Below the pieces are notes generated by a model. It was not told the origin of the DNA. It did no database searches and saw nothing but the letters and a program-made list of their open reading frames with translations. The position numbers were made by a program, and so were the translations under genes. Source: an uncultured Clostridia bacterium (GTDB lineage: Bacteria; Bacillota; Clostridia; Lachnospirales; Anaerotignaceae). From it: a stretch of 7,681 nt of DNA. Of the stretch, positions 1 through 4,165 are shown piece after piece. How positions within the stretch are numbered: position 1 is the first letter of the stretch; the number at the start of each line of letters is the position of its first letter. The DNA lies in NCBI GenBank assembly GCA_910583755.1, contig CAJTZO010000064.1, positions 921 through 8,601 of the forward strand. Direction: 5' to 3'.

Positions 1-76
1 AACTCTTTTTTAACTGTGAAAAACTCTTTTTTAACTGTGAAAAACTCTTTTTTAACTGTGAAAAACTCTTTTTTAA
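1..76. repeat. Iteron-like tandem array, 21-bp unit
   Basis: Three complete 21-bp units (starts 1, 22 and 43) are followed by a partial fourth from 64 that diverges after base 76. The complete units are identical, and each joins an AACTC plus T-run half to AACTGTGAAA. The array begins at the window edge, so it may be longer. A 21-bp period is two helical turns, typical of initiator-binding iterons in theta plasmids. Because 21 is a multiple of three and one plus frame is open to a TAA at 127-129, the array could also lie inside the 3' end of a gene starting outside the window, encoding the heptad NSFLTVK. There are no spacers, so this is not a CRISPR. Confidence 0.7.
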
Positions 77-116
77 ATTCTACAAACCCTTATAAATACT
101 GGATTTCTTCCCTCCC

Positions 117-150
117 TAAACGTATATAAAACGATCTTAAACGTATAAAA
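117..150. repeat. Short direct repeat next to the iterons
   Basis: TAAACGTATA occurs at 117-126 and again at 138-147, both on the plus strand and 21 bp apart, the same period as the neighbouring iterons. ACGAT follows the first copy (131-135) and recurs inside the inverted repeat further right. The flanks are very AT-rich, as expected near a replication origin or a protein-bound control region. The function is unknown. Confidence 0.4.
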
Positions 151-218
151 AACAACAACAAGGAAAAAAACGATATATTTTAATTTTATCGTTTTTTAAA
201 AACATTTGTTGTTGTTTT
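149..218. repeat. Long interrupted inverted repeat
   Basis: The outer arms AAAACAACAACAA (149-161) and TTGTTGTTGTTTT (206-218) are perfect complements. The inner arms AAAAAACGAT (165-174) and ATCGTTTTTT (188-197) are also perfect, leaving a 13-nt AT loop. The arms are low in GC, so this would be a weak terminator; a protein-binding dyad or origin-associated element is equally possible. It lies about 70 bp from the iteron array. The rest of 219-365 shows no gene: an ATG frame at 253-402 has no ribosome site at a usable distance. Confidence 0.5.
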
Positions 219-365
219 CTTAAAAGGAAAATTTTTTTCTATAGATTTATAAATGAATAGGATTATTTCCGAAAAAGGAAGTACTTTTTTATTCAGAGAG
301 AAAATAACACGCCTTTTCTGCTCCATATCGTTTAATAATGCCTTTAAGGGTGCAAAGGTGCAATC

Positions 366-574
366 TTTGTTTCTGAATTTTTATTGTAGTGGGTGCATTT
401 AGCGAATCAAATTTCTCTTTCCAATTCGGCAAATTATTTCAGAAACTATGAATTTAACCGAATTTCTACTTTTAACGCACGAACGCATGAAAAATTTTTC
501 TAAGGAATTAGAAAGTGTTTAGGGTTCATTCTGTTCCCTCATCTTTTTTCATCCTAAAAGAACCTACTATCTTG
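366..574 (+). repeat. Diverged repeated element, copy A
   Basis: This stretch matches 1595-1800 with many, mostly transition, differences. In order it holds a T-rich start with the shared word GGTGCA, a stem-loop with arms at 423-435 and 451-464 (outer arms AATTCGG and CCGAATT) around a 15-nt loop, an 8-nt spacer, then the core TAACGCACGAACGCAT (473-488), identical in both copies. A second similar block runs to about 574. Coding is unlikely: relative to the open frame of copy B, this copy has an in-frame TAG where copy B has TGG, plus length changes. The stem-loop next to an invariant core resembles an oriT or another protein-recognised site, but no relaxase is visible. Confidence 0.55.
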
Positions 575-588
575 TAAATGGAAATAGA

Positions 589-617
589 TTGAATAAATAA
601 AAGAAACCTGTTATAAT
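589..617 (+). promoter_or_regulatory. Promoter of the holin-like toxin
   Basis: A -35 TTGAAT (589-594) and a -10 TATAAT (612-617) are separated by 17 bp, with an extended -10 TG at 609-610. Transcription should start near 624, giving an untranslated leader of about 70 nt that contains the SD-sequestering hairpin. Confidence 0.75.
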
Positions 618-657
618 TCAACTGTCAGGTTAGAACAAAAAGGATAGTTATTTAGTA

Positions 658-685
658 GCCCTCACTTTACTAAAGAAGGGAGGGC
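658..685 (+). promoter_or_regulatory. 5' UTR hairpin masking the toxin ribosome site
   Basis: GCCCTC (658-663) pairs with GAGGGC (680-685). After one mismatch, CTT (665-667) pairs with AAG (676-678), followed by a U-G pair. The 3' arm is part of the Shine-Dalgarno sequence GGGAGGG just before the toxin ATG at 693, so the nascent mRNA would hide its own ribosome site. Translation-blocking leaders of this kind are known for type I toxins of the Fst and TxpA type. Confidence 0.65.
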
Positions 686-692
686 GGCGCGT

Positions 693-800
693 ATGGGAAC
701 TTTAGAGATATTGACTTTATTTTTAGTATTATTTGCATTTGGGAGCTTCTTGACGGGACTTATCGCCCTGATTATTGAAATAATTAGACTAAAAAAATAA
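693..800 (+). CDS. Holin-like type I toxin, 35-aa membrane peptide
   Basis: The gene encodes 35 residues beginning MGTLEILTLF and ending EIIRLKK. One hydrophobic helix covers about residues 6-31 and is followed by a short basic tail, the hallmark of the small putative holin-like toxins of Firmicutes (Hol-Tox and Fst/TxpA-type peptides), which insert in the cytoplasmic membrane and depolarise it or impair envelope functions. The ATG at 693 follows a purine-rich AAGGGAGGGCGG ribosome site, and a strong promoter lies at 589-617. The stop runs directly into a bidirectional terminator, and an antisense promoter faces the gene from the right. With the SD-masking leader hairpin, this forms a complete type I toxin-antitoxin cassette. 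Such cassettes usually stabilise plasmids. The family assignment rests on size, topology and context, not on an alignment. Confidence 0.8.
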   Translation: MGTLEILTLFLVLFAFGSFLTGLIALIIEIIRLKK

Positions 801-883
801 GTATCCTTTTCTGTCGGCGTTAAGGATACTCATTTTTCATACATAATATACCGGAGGGCGCTTACTGAATAGCTGCCCTTTCT
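785..883 (-). ncRNA. Predicted antisense antitoxin RNA, about 100 nt
   Basis: A leftward transcript should start near 883 from the promoter at 890-918 and end at the terminator at 801-829. Its 5' part can fold into a stem from the complements of GGGCGC (856-861) and GCTGCCC (872-878). The plus-strand word GGAGGGCG at 853-860 also occurs at the toxin ribosome site (679-686), so the antisense RNA carries CGCCCTCC, fully complementary to the toxin SD. It thus has two contact regions, the shared terminator and the remote SD repeat, which is the arrangement known for RNA II of the Fst system. The ends are predicted from promoter and terminator positions only. Confidence 0.65.
801..829. terminator. 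Bidirectional terminator shared by toxin and antitoxin RNAs
   Basis: GTATCCTT (801-808) pairs with AAGGATAC (822-829) around a 13-nt loop. Rightward transcripts meet CATTTTTCAT, and leftward transcripts meet the complement of the AAAAAAATAA that ends the toxin gene, a long U tract. It can therefore end both the toxin mRNA and the convergent antisense RNA, as in the Fst par locus. Confidence 0.75.
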
Positions 884-889
884 AGCCTG

Positions 890-918
890 ATTATATCAGA
901 GAGTTCTTGAGAAATCAA
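890..918 (-). promoter_or_regulatory. Promoter of the antitoxin RNA
   Basis: Read on the minus strand, TTGATT (913-918) and TATAAT (890-895) are separated by 17 bp, with the extended -10 form TGATATAAT. Both boxes are close to consensus, consistent with abundant constitutive antisense RNA. Confidence 0.75.
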
Positions 919-975
919 GTTATCTTTTTTTATCGGTTATGCAATCATAAATCATAAGGGGAATAAAGAAAAAGA

Positions 976-1004
976 TTGTAAAAATAAAGGAATGGTGTTA
1001 AAAT
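976..1004 (+). promoter_or_regulatory. Promoter of the structured-leader transcription unit
   Basis: TTGTAA (976-981) and TAAAAT (999-1004) are spaced 17 bp apart, and TG at 996-997 forms an extended -10. The predicted start is near 1011, about 80 nt before the first strong hairpin of the leader. Confidence 0.5.
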
Positions 1005-1089
1005 AAAGAAAAATATGATATTCAAAAAGGTTTTGATATAGATATTGATTGTACTAGCGTAGTCTGGTACAAAACTAAATAAGGCAACT

Positions 1090-1154
1090 AACGCGACAGT
1101 ATGCGACTACTGCCGCGTTGGTGGGCATGAAGTACGGGCAAGGTACTCATGTCC
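1090..1154 (+). ncRNA. Structured leader with two tandem strong hairpins
   Basis: Hairpin 1 pairs AACGCG and CAGTA (1090-1101) with TACTG and CGCGTT (1108-1119), with a single A-C mismatch and a 6-nt loop. Hairpin 2 pairs GGGCATG (1123-1129) with CATGTCC (1148-1154) and AGTAC (1131-1135) with GTACT (1143-1147), with one bulge and a 7-nt loop. Both are far more GC-rich than their surroundings. An ATG at 1149-1151 and the purines before it are buried in hairpin 2. The 8-mer AGTATGCG in hairpin 1 (1099-1106) is repeated in the 5' arm of the downstream terminator (1254-1261). It matches no riboswitch class I can name. Alternatives are a single-strand replication origin or a second type I toxin leader. 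Confidence 0.55.
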
Positions 1155-1202
1155 AGCATAGATTTCTCTATAGCTGCCACTTTAATTATAACTTGTGCAT
1201 GA
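1149..1202 (+). CDS. Possible leader peptide or decayed membrane peptide, 17 aa
   Basis: The ATG at 1149 opens a 17-residue frame, MSSIDFSIAATLIITCA, ending in TGA at 1200-1202. The start codon lies in the 3' arm of hairpin 2, so its translation would depend on unfolding. A second frame, from a possible GTG at 1195 to the TGA at 1326, continues with a strongly hydrophobic stretch (FAIGLLYLVVVVGIG). The two join by a +1 shift into one membrane-peptide-like sequence. This could be a leader peptide, a frameshifted type I toxin, or chance. The stop of the second frame overlaps the TTG at 1323 as TTGA, compatible with translational coupling to the next gene. Confidence 0.25.
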   Translation: MSSIDFSIAATLIITCA

Positions 1203-1250
1203 TATTTTCGCAATAGGTTTATTATATTTAGTGGTAGTTGTAGGGATAGG

Positions 1251-1279
1251 AAGAGTATGCGGTAAGTTCGCATACTCTT
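1251..1279 (+). terminator. Strong intrinsic terminator or attenuator
   Basis: AAGAGTATGCG (1251-1261) and CGCATACTCTT (1269-1279) form a perfect 11-bp stem with a 7-nt loop, followed by TTAATTTTA. It stands between the structured leader and the 76-aa gene that starts near 1323. Because no other promoter is evident before that gene, it may act as an attenuator rather than a simple end. Confidence 0.65.
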
Positions 1280-1322
1280 TAATTTTATCAAAAGAGGTGA
1301 CAGAATTTTCATTAACGGTAAA

Positions 1323-1553
1323 TTGAAAAGCAGTAAAAATTCTTTATTTTCTAGCTTGTGCAAGCGTTTTCATGTAGAAAAAAAGCAGAGAAAAAATTTT
1401 AAGCATTGGTTATTGTACGATACAACCATAGATCCTTTTCTCCTGTCTGGGGGGAATCTAGGGAAAGAGGACATTCAGAAAATAGAGGATTGGCTAAAAG
1501 AAAAGCAAAAGGAATTATTGAAGAGAGAAAAAGAAAGCGGTAGCAGGGTATAA
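1323..1553 (+). CDS. Uncharacterised small basic protein, 76 aa
   Basis: This open frame encodes a lysine-rich, soluble-looking protein: a basic N-terminal half containing FHVEKKQRKNFKHW, a middle LLYDTTIDPFLLSGG, and a predicted helix from about residue 50 (KEDIQKIEDWLKEKQKELL). I do not recognise a family. The start is unresolved. TTG at 1323 is the nearest conventional start, but the good ribosome site AGAGGTGA (1293-1300) is over 20 nt upstream and better spaced for in-frame ATT codons at 1305 or 1311. TTG overlaps the stop of an upstream short frame, so coupling is possible. The last codons form the 5' arm of a 15-bp terminator, as expected at a real gene end. Expression probably depends on read-through of the hairpin at 1251-1279. 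Confidence 0.5.
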   Translation: MKSSKNSLFSSLCKRFHVEKKQRKNFKHWLLYDTTIDPFLLSGGNLGKEDIQKIEDWLKEKQKELLKREKESGSRV

Positions 1554-1570
1554 AATGCTATCGCTTTCTT
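1531..1570 (+). terminator. Terminator overlapping the end of the 76-aa gene
   Basis: The 15-nt arms AAGAAAGCGGTAGCA (1531-1545) and TGCTATCGCTTTCTT (1556-1570) pair completely if one G-U is allowed, with a 10-nt loop that holds the TAA stop. GGTGTATATTTTTTT follows about 8 nt later. The GGTAGCA word belongs to a family of hairpins recurring in this window. Confidence 0.65.
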
Positions 1571-1594
1571 TAGATGAGGGTGTATATTTTTTTC

Positions 1595-1800
1595 TTTTGT
1601 TTTTAAATTTTTATAGTAGCAGGTGCAACGAATCAGGAAAAAGGGTTTTAAGCGTCAAATCGTTTGAAAAGGTGAGTTTAAAACGATTTTCATACCTAAC
1701 GCACGAACGCATAGAAAAATTTTCTAAGGAACTAGAAAGCGTTTGGGGTTCACTCTGCCCCTTACACGTTTTTTTCTTGAAAGAACCTATCATTTATCTT
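1595..1800 (+). repeat. Diverged repeated element, copy B
   Basis: This is the partner of the copy at 366-574, with the same order of parts: GGTGCA word, stem-loop (AAATCGTTT at 1657-1665 with AAACGATTT at 1681-1689, 15-nt loop), 7-nt spacer, invariant core TAACGCACGAACGCAT (1697-1712), then a GGGG/CCCC-flanked segment and AAGAACCTA. The stem arms differ in sequence from copy A but remain self-complementary, with the same loop length. The right end overlaps the last codons of the convergent zinc-ribbon gene. A 90-codon frame crosses the element but is not preserved in copy A. Confidence 0.55.
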
Positions 1801-1951
1801 CATATGCTTTTGGAATACCACTTGTAAAAACTTTTGTTACTTCTTCTTTACAGTTCGGACACCATACCTCTTCCATTTCTCTACAACCAGGCATATAATC
1901 ATTTTCTTCAATCCTTAGTTTGATTCCACAATGGGGACAAGTACAATTCAT
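1790..1951 (-). CDS. Small zinc-ribbon protein, 53 aa
   Basis: The minus-strand ATG at 1951-1949 is preceded by AAAGGAGATAGAAAT, an ideal ribosome site, and the frame runs to TGA at 1792-1790. The 53-residue product has CTCPHC at residues 3-8 and WCPNC at residues 30-34: two CxxC knuckles about 22 residues apart, with a further Cys at 23. This is the pattern of a single structural zinc ribbon. The region between is acidic and the C-terminus is short and polar, with no membrane segment. The role is unknown; similar tiny zinc ribbons act as nucleic-acid or protein adaptors. It points towards the 76-aa gene and shares its 3' end with the diverged repeat. A promoter candidate lies at 1984-2012. 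The cysteine pattern plus SD makes chance unlikely. Confidence 0.75.
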   Translation of the reverse strand: MNCTCPHCGIKLRIEENDYMPGCREMEEVWCPNCKEEVTKVFTSGIPKAYEDK

Positions 1952-1983
1952 ATTTCTATCTCCTTTCTTTTTATTTCAGCTTA

Positions 1984-2012
1984 AACATATCAAATAAATT
2001 TAATATTGTAAA
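1984..2012 (-). promoter_or_regulatory. Candidate promoter of the zinc-ribbon gene
   Basis: On the minus strand, TTTACA (2007-2012) and TATGTT (1984-1989) are 17 bp apart with the extended form TGATATGTT. This gives a leader of about 25 nt that includes the AAGGAG ribosome site. An alternative TATAAT at 2018-2023 lacks a good -35. Confidence 0.45.
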
Positions 2013-2226
2013 TATGAATTATAAAATTCGTGCGCTCTTTTTCATTTTTTCATTTCTGCCTTTTTAAATGATTTTTATATCAATATAATATAAATTATCA
2101 TAGATAGAATAAAAATTGAAATTTGGGCACGCTGGAGGGCTTAGAGAGGGTATTTTTTTTCATTTATCTTTTCAACAAATTTCTTTTGTCTTTCTTTAAC
2201 TTCTTTTTGTTGTTTATAAAAATACA

Positions 2227-2411
2227 GTATACAATATACAAACGTTTTAACTTCCCAAAATGAGGGTTGTCGGAAATTAAAATTGATACATATGTTCGAT
2301 AAGAAGTGCTTCAAAATTTTTCCAGAAAAACTAGAAAAGAATATATGTTCTCACTAAAAATCTAAAATAGAACTTGTGTTCTGGAACTAGATATTTTTGT
2401 ATATTGTATAC
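2227..2411. repeat. 16-bp perfect inverted repeat framing a control-like region
   Basis: GTATACAATATACAAA (2227-2242) is the exact reverse complement of TTTGTATATTGTATAC (2396-2411). Each arm contains its own dyad (GTATA, 3 bp, TATAC), like a repressor operator, so two copies of one operator in opposite orientation frame about 150 bp. Within 1952-2534 I find no gene I can support; this framed segment with its SOS-box-like sites is the main structure there. Confidence 0.5.
2285..2381. promoter_or_regulatory. Cluster of LexA (SOS) box-like sites
   Basis: GAAC-TTGT-GTTC at 2370-2381 fits the Gram-positive LexA pattern GAAC-N4-GTTC exactly. GAAT-ATAT-GTTC at 2339-2350 differs from it at one base. 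At 2285-2298, ACATATGTTCG matches 11 of 14 positions of the Bacillus-type box CGAACATATGTTCG. No clear promoter or gene next to them explains what they would control. Confidence 0.35.
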
Positions 2412-2469
2412 AAAAAAAGTGAAGAGAGAAGGAAGAGAGAAAAAGACCAGACAGGAAGAAAATTTTTCT

Positions 2470-2494
2470 ATGGTAGCAGGTCAACTGCTGCCAT
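2470..2494 (+). terminator. Hairpin of the ATGGTAGCAG family
   Basis: ATGGTAGCAG (2470-2479) pairs with CTGCTGCCAT (2485-2494), 10 bp with one G-U and a 5-nt loop. The following CTTCTGACACTTTT is only moderately U-rich, so termination may be weak. It insulates the RHH gene promoter at 2535 from upstream transcription. Confidence 0.5.
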
Positions 2495-2534
2495 CTTCTG
2501 ACACTTTTACTATAACATATGATAATTTTATCTC

Positions 2535-2563
2535 TTTACAATACTTTTTTTATTTGATATAAT
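2535..2563 (+). promoter_or_regulatory. Promoter of the RHH coiled-coil gene
   Basis: TTTACA (2535-2540) and TATAAT (2558-2563) are 17 bp apart, with the extended -10 TGATATAAT. The expected start, near 2570, falls inside the GTAATAC operator cluster, so bound protein would block initiation. Confidence 0.75.
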
Positions 2564-2566
2564 CTA

Positions 2567-2608
2567 TGTAATACTTGTGTAATACTATGTATTACTAATA
2601 TATTACAT
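2567..2608. promoter_or_regulatory. GTAATAC operator/centromere-like cluster, upstream
   Basis: TGTAATAC occurs directly at 2567-2574 and 2578-2585, inverted as TGTATTAC at 2588-2595, and as a partial inverted copy TATTAC at 2601-2606. Spacing is 10-13 bp, close to one helical turn. The second and third copies form a perfect dyad, GTAATAC-TAT-GTATTAC. Ribbon-helix-helix proteins bind such short, turn-spaced sites cooperatively. The position just after the -10 suggests autorepression of the downstream gene. Confidence 0.65.
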
Positions 2609-2636
2609 AAAATAAGAATAAGAAAGGAAGAAAAAA

Positions 2637-3401
2637 ATGGGAATAAAAAGTTTTAGAATTGATGACCAGACATCTGAAAAATTTAAAGAAATCTCTAATG
2701 AAATATCAGGAAATCAACAAGAAACTATGGCTAAACTAATAGAAGCATATGAATTTCAAAAAGGAAAAATGGTATTGGTAGAGAAAAGAAATGATATAGA
2801 TCAATTTGAAAAATATATCAGTTGTCTTACTAATATGTATATGCAATGTTTAGAAGATAATCAAAATGTCACTGCAACGGTAAGGACAGAATTTCAATCT
2901 CAATTACAAGTAAAAGATAATCTTATCAGTGAGCTACAAAAGCAGCTTGGGGAAAATAAAAATGTTGTAGCAGCAGCCACGCAAGAAGCAAAACAGGAAA
3001 AACAGCAAAGCGAAATCTTAAAAGCTGAATTAGAGCGTTTGAAAGAAATGCTGAAAGAGAAAGAGAAATTAAATATAGCTCTTGAAGATAATTGCAAAGA
3101 TTTAAAAGCAAAGAATGAGCGACTACCACATTTGGAGCAGGAACTCAAAGATATAAAAAATAATTATCATCAAATATCACAGGAAAAGGCAGAGTTAGAG
3201 AAAGAGCTTGGTAGTGCAGCCTTAGAAAAAGAACGCATGAAATTAAATCTTAAAGAAGATTATCAAAATCAGTTACAAGAAATCCTGAAACAAAAACAAG
3301 AAGAAATTGACGATTATCAAAAAAAATACTTCCAGTTGTTAGAAGGAAAAGAGAAACCGGCGAAAAAAAGTAGAACTTCAAAAGAAAAAGAGAATCCATA
3401 A
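2637..3401 (+). CDS. Ribbon-helix-helix plus long coiled-coil DNA-binding protein, 254 aa
   Basis: The ATG at 2637 is preceded by AAAGGAAG six bases upstream. Residues 3-42 look like a ribbon-helix-helix fold: strand KSFRIDD, helix TSEKFKEISNEI, turn SGNQ, helix QETMAKLIEAYEF. After a helical linker with three of the protein's few cysteines or aromatic clusters (about 55-75), residues 85-240 are a nearly uninterrupted glutamate, lysine and glutamine-rich coiled coil. The tail is basic (KEKPAKKSRTSKEKENP). I know this architecture only as uncharacterised proteins of Clostridia mobile elements. By analogy with coiled-coil plasmid proteins such as KfrA and pSK1 Par, it may bind and cluster plasmid DNA. 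The gene has its own promoter, GTAATAC sites on both sides, and a terminator. It is a single-gene unit without a ParA-type ATPase nearby. Confidence 0.75.
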   Translation: MGIKSFRIDDQTSEKFKEISNEISGNQQETMAKLIEAYEFQKGKMVLVEKRNDIDQFEKYISCLTNMYMQCLEDNQNVTATVRTEFQSQLQVKDNLISELQKQLGENKNVVAAATQEAKQEKQQSEILKAELERLKEMLKEKEKLNIALEDNCKDLKAKNERLPHLEQELKDIKNNYHQISQEKAELEKELGSAALEKERMKLNLKEDYQNQLQEILKQKQEEIDDYQKKYFQLLEGKEKPAKKSRTSKEKENP

Positions 3402-3414
3402 ATAATTTTATTAG

Positions 3415-3449
3415 ATGGTAGCAGTTTGAACCGCTGCCATTTTTCTTTT
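3415..3449 (+). terminator. Terminator of the RHH coiled-coil gene
   Basis: ATGGTAGCAG (3415-3424) pairs with CCGCTGCCAT (3431-3440) with one mismatch and one G-U, followed directly by TTTTTCTTTT. It begins 13 nt after the stop codon. The stem sequence is nearly the same as the hairpin at 2470-2494. Confidence 0.8.
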
Positions 3450-3529
3450 GCTCTTCCTGTAAAGATATAACATATGCTAGTAAAAAGATAAGAAAAAGGA
3501 AGAATGAAAAATTTTTATTTATTATTTAA

Positions 3530-3573
3530 TGTATGTAATACATTTATATAGTAATACAAATGTATTACATACA
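3530..3573. repeat. GTAATAC palindromic cluster, downstream
   Basis: The 16-bp arms at 3530-3545 and 3558-3573 are perfect inverted complements around a 12-bp centre. Three GTAATAC words are present: direct at 3535-3541 and 3551-3557, inverted at 3562-3568. These are the same words as in the operator before the RHH gene, so the protein probably binds both clusters. No gene starts here, so it is more likely a centromere-like or architectural site than a promoter operator. Confidence 0.65.
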
Positions 3574-3624
3574 AAATCTAAAAATTATTCCATTTTTAAC
3601 AGCTTCATTTTCTGTTTCACAAAG

Positions 3625-3643
3625 GTACAGGCTTTGCCTGTAC
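3625..3643. repeat. Compact GC-rich hairpin
   Basis: GTACAGGC (3625-3632) and GCCTGTAC (3636-3643) form a perfect 8-bp stem with a TTT loop. The following GGTGTTTGTTT is U-rich enough for a terminator, but no gene needs one here. A protein or single-strand recognition hairpin is also possible. Confidence 0.4.
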
Positions 3644-3729
3644 GGTGTTTGTTTGGTTTCGTTCACAACCCTATTCCTGCCTTAAAAGTAATATGCCCAT
3701 AAATACCTTTGTTTTCTATCAATGCTAGA

Positions 3730-3775
3730 ACTTCTGCTGAAATCAGCAGAAGTAGTAGAACCCCCCAATTTTTGT
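3730..3775. repeat. Perfect palindrome followed by C6 run; oriT-like
   Basis: ACTTCTGCTGA (3730-3740) and TCAGCAGAAGT (3743-3753) are 11-bp perfect arms separated by two bases. The sequence then reads AGTAGAACCCCCC and AATTTTTGTGAC. An inverted repeat next to a conserved C-rich strand-specific stretch is the layout of many transfer origins, but no relaxase gene is in the window, and a simple hairpin of unknown purpose cannot be excluded. Confidence 0.35.
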
Positions 3776-3865
3776 GACTTTCTTGCCTATCAAAACATTT
3801 TGTGTGCGAAATGGGAGGAAACTGCTACCATCTTCTTTTACTTTGTCTGTAAAGAAATTAATTTG

Positions 3866-4165
3866 TTGACACGATAGGTTTAAAAATATGGGGATCGTTA
3901 TACGCACGAAACAAATGGTTGCCTAATTTGGCAATACATGAAATGATTTGCTTACATGGTTACGCACGTATAAGAATATCAAATTTGATACCCCATCTTC
4001 GACCATTTACGGGCGATAGTCTAATAAATGACTAAAAAAATGACTATTTTAGACTACTTTTTGACAATTAAAATTTATCAAAAACTTTAGAAATTCTTGC
4101 TTTTTTCCTGCTTCCATCTACATTTATAGACTAAAAATCATAAAATTCCATTTAGGGAATTTTTG
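3866..4165. other. Gene-free region with short dyads and direct repeats
   Basis: I see no supportable gene. The stretch holds a TTGACA at 3866-3871 without a good -10; ACGCACGAA at 3902-3910 and ACGCACGTA at 3962-3970; a small stem TTGCC/GGCAA at about 3919-3934; the palindrome TATCAAATTTGATA around 3978-3991; AGTCTAA/TTAGACT at 4018-4024 and 4049-4055 enclosing two AATGACTA copies 12 bp apart; and an AAAATTCC/GGAATTTT hairpin at 4142-4163. The density of dyads suggests an origin, transfer or regulatory region of the element. Confidence 0.4.

Noticed and set aside
1..76. CRISPR-like repeats
   Set aside because: The units are directly abutting 21-mers with no spacers.
1088..1363. 91-codon minus-strand frame
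   Set aside because: It is a shadow of the structured leader; its codons coincide with hairpin arms and there is no start signal.
1555..1827. 90-codon plus-strand frame across copy B of the repeated element
   Set aside because: It starts in the 3' arm of a terminator and overlaps a better minus-strand gene. Its counterpart in copy A carries a stop and length changes, so the conservation looks structural rather than coding.
2141..2314. Minus-strand 57-codon frame with a TTG start and a plausible membrane-plus-lysine-rich C-terminus
   Set aside because: There is no convincing ribosome site, it lies over the 16-bp inverted-repeat arm, and it has no family resemblance. It could be a remnant, but the evidence is too thin to annotate.
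2374..2562. 62-codon TTG-start frame
   Set aside because: It runs through the hairpin at 2470-2494 and the promoter of the RHH gene, and has no ribosome site or recognisable composition.
3565..3666. Minus-strand 33-codon GTG-start frame
   Set aside because: It ends inside the GTAATAC palindrome, contains a perfect hairpin and has only a weak ribosome site; chance is more likely.
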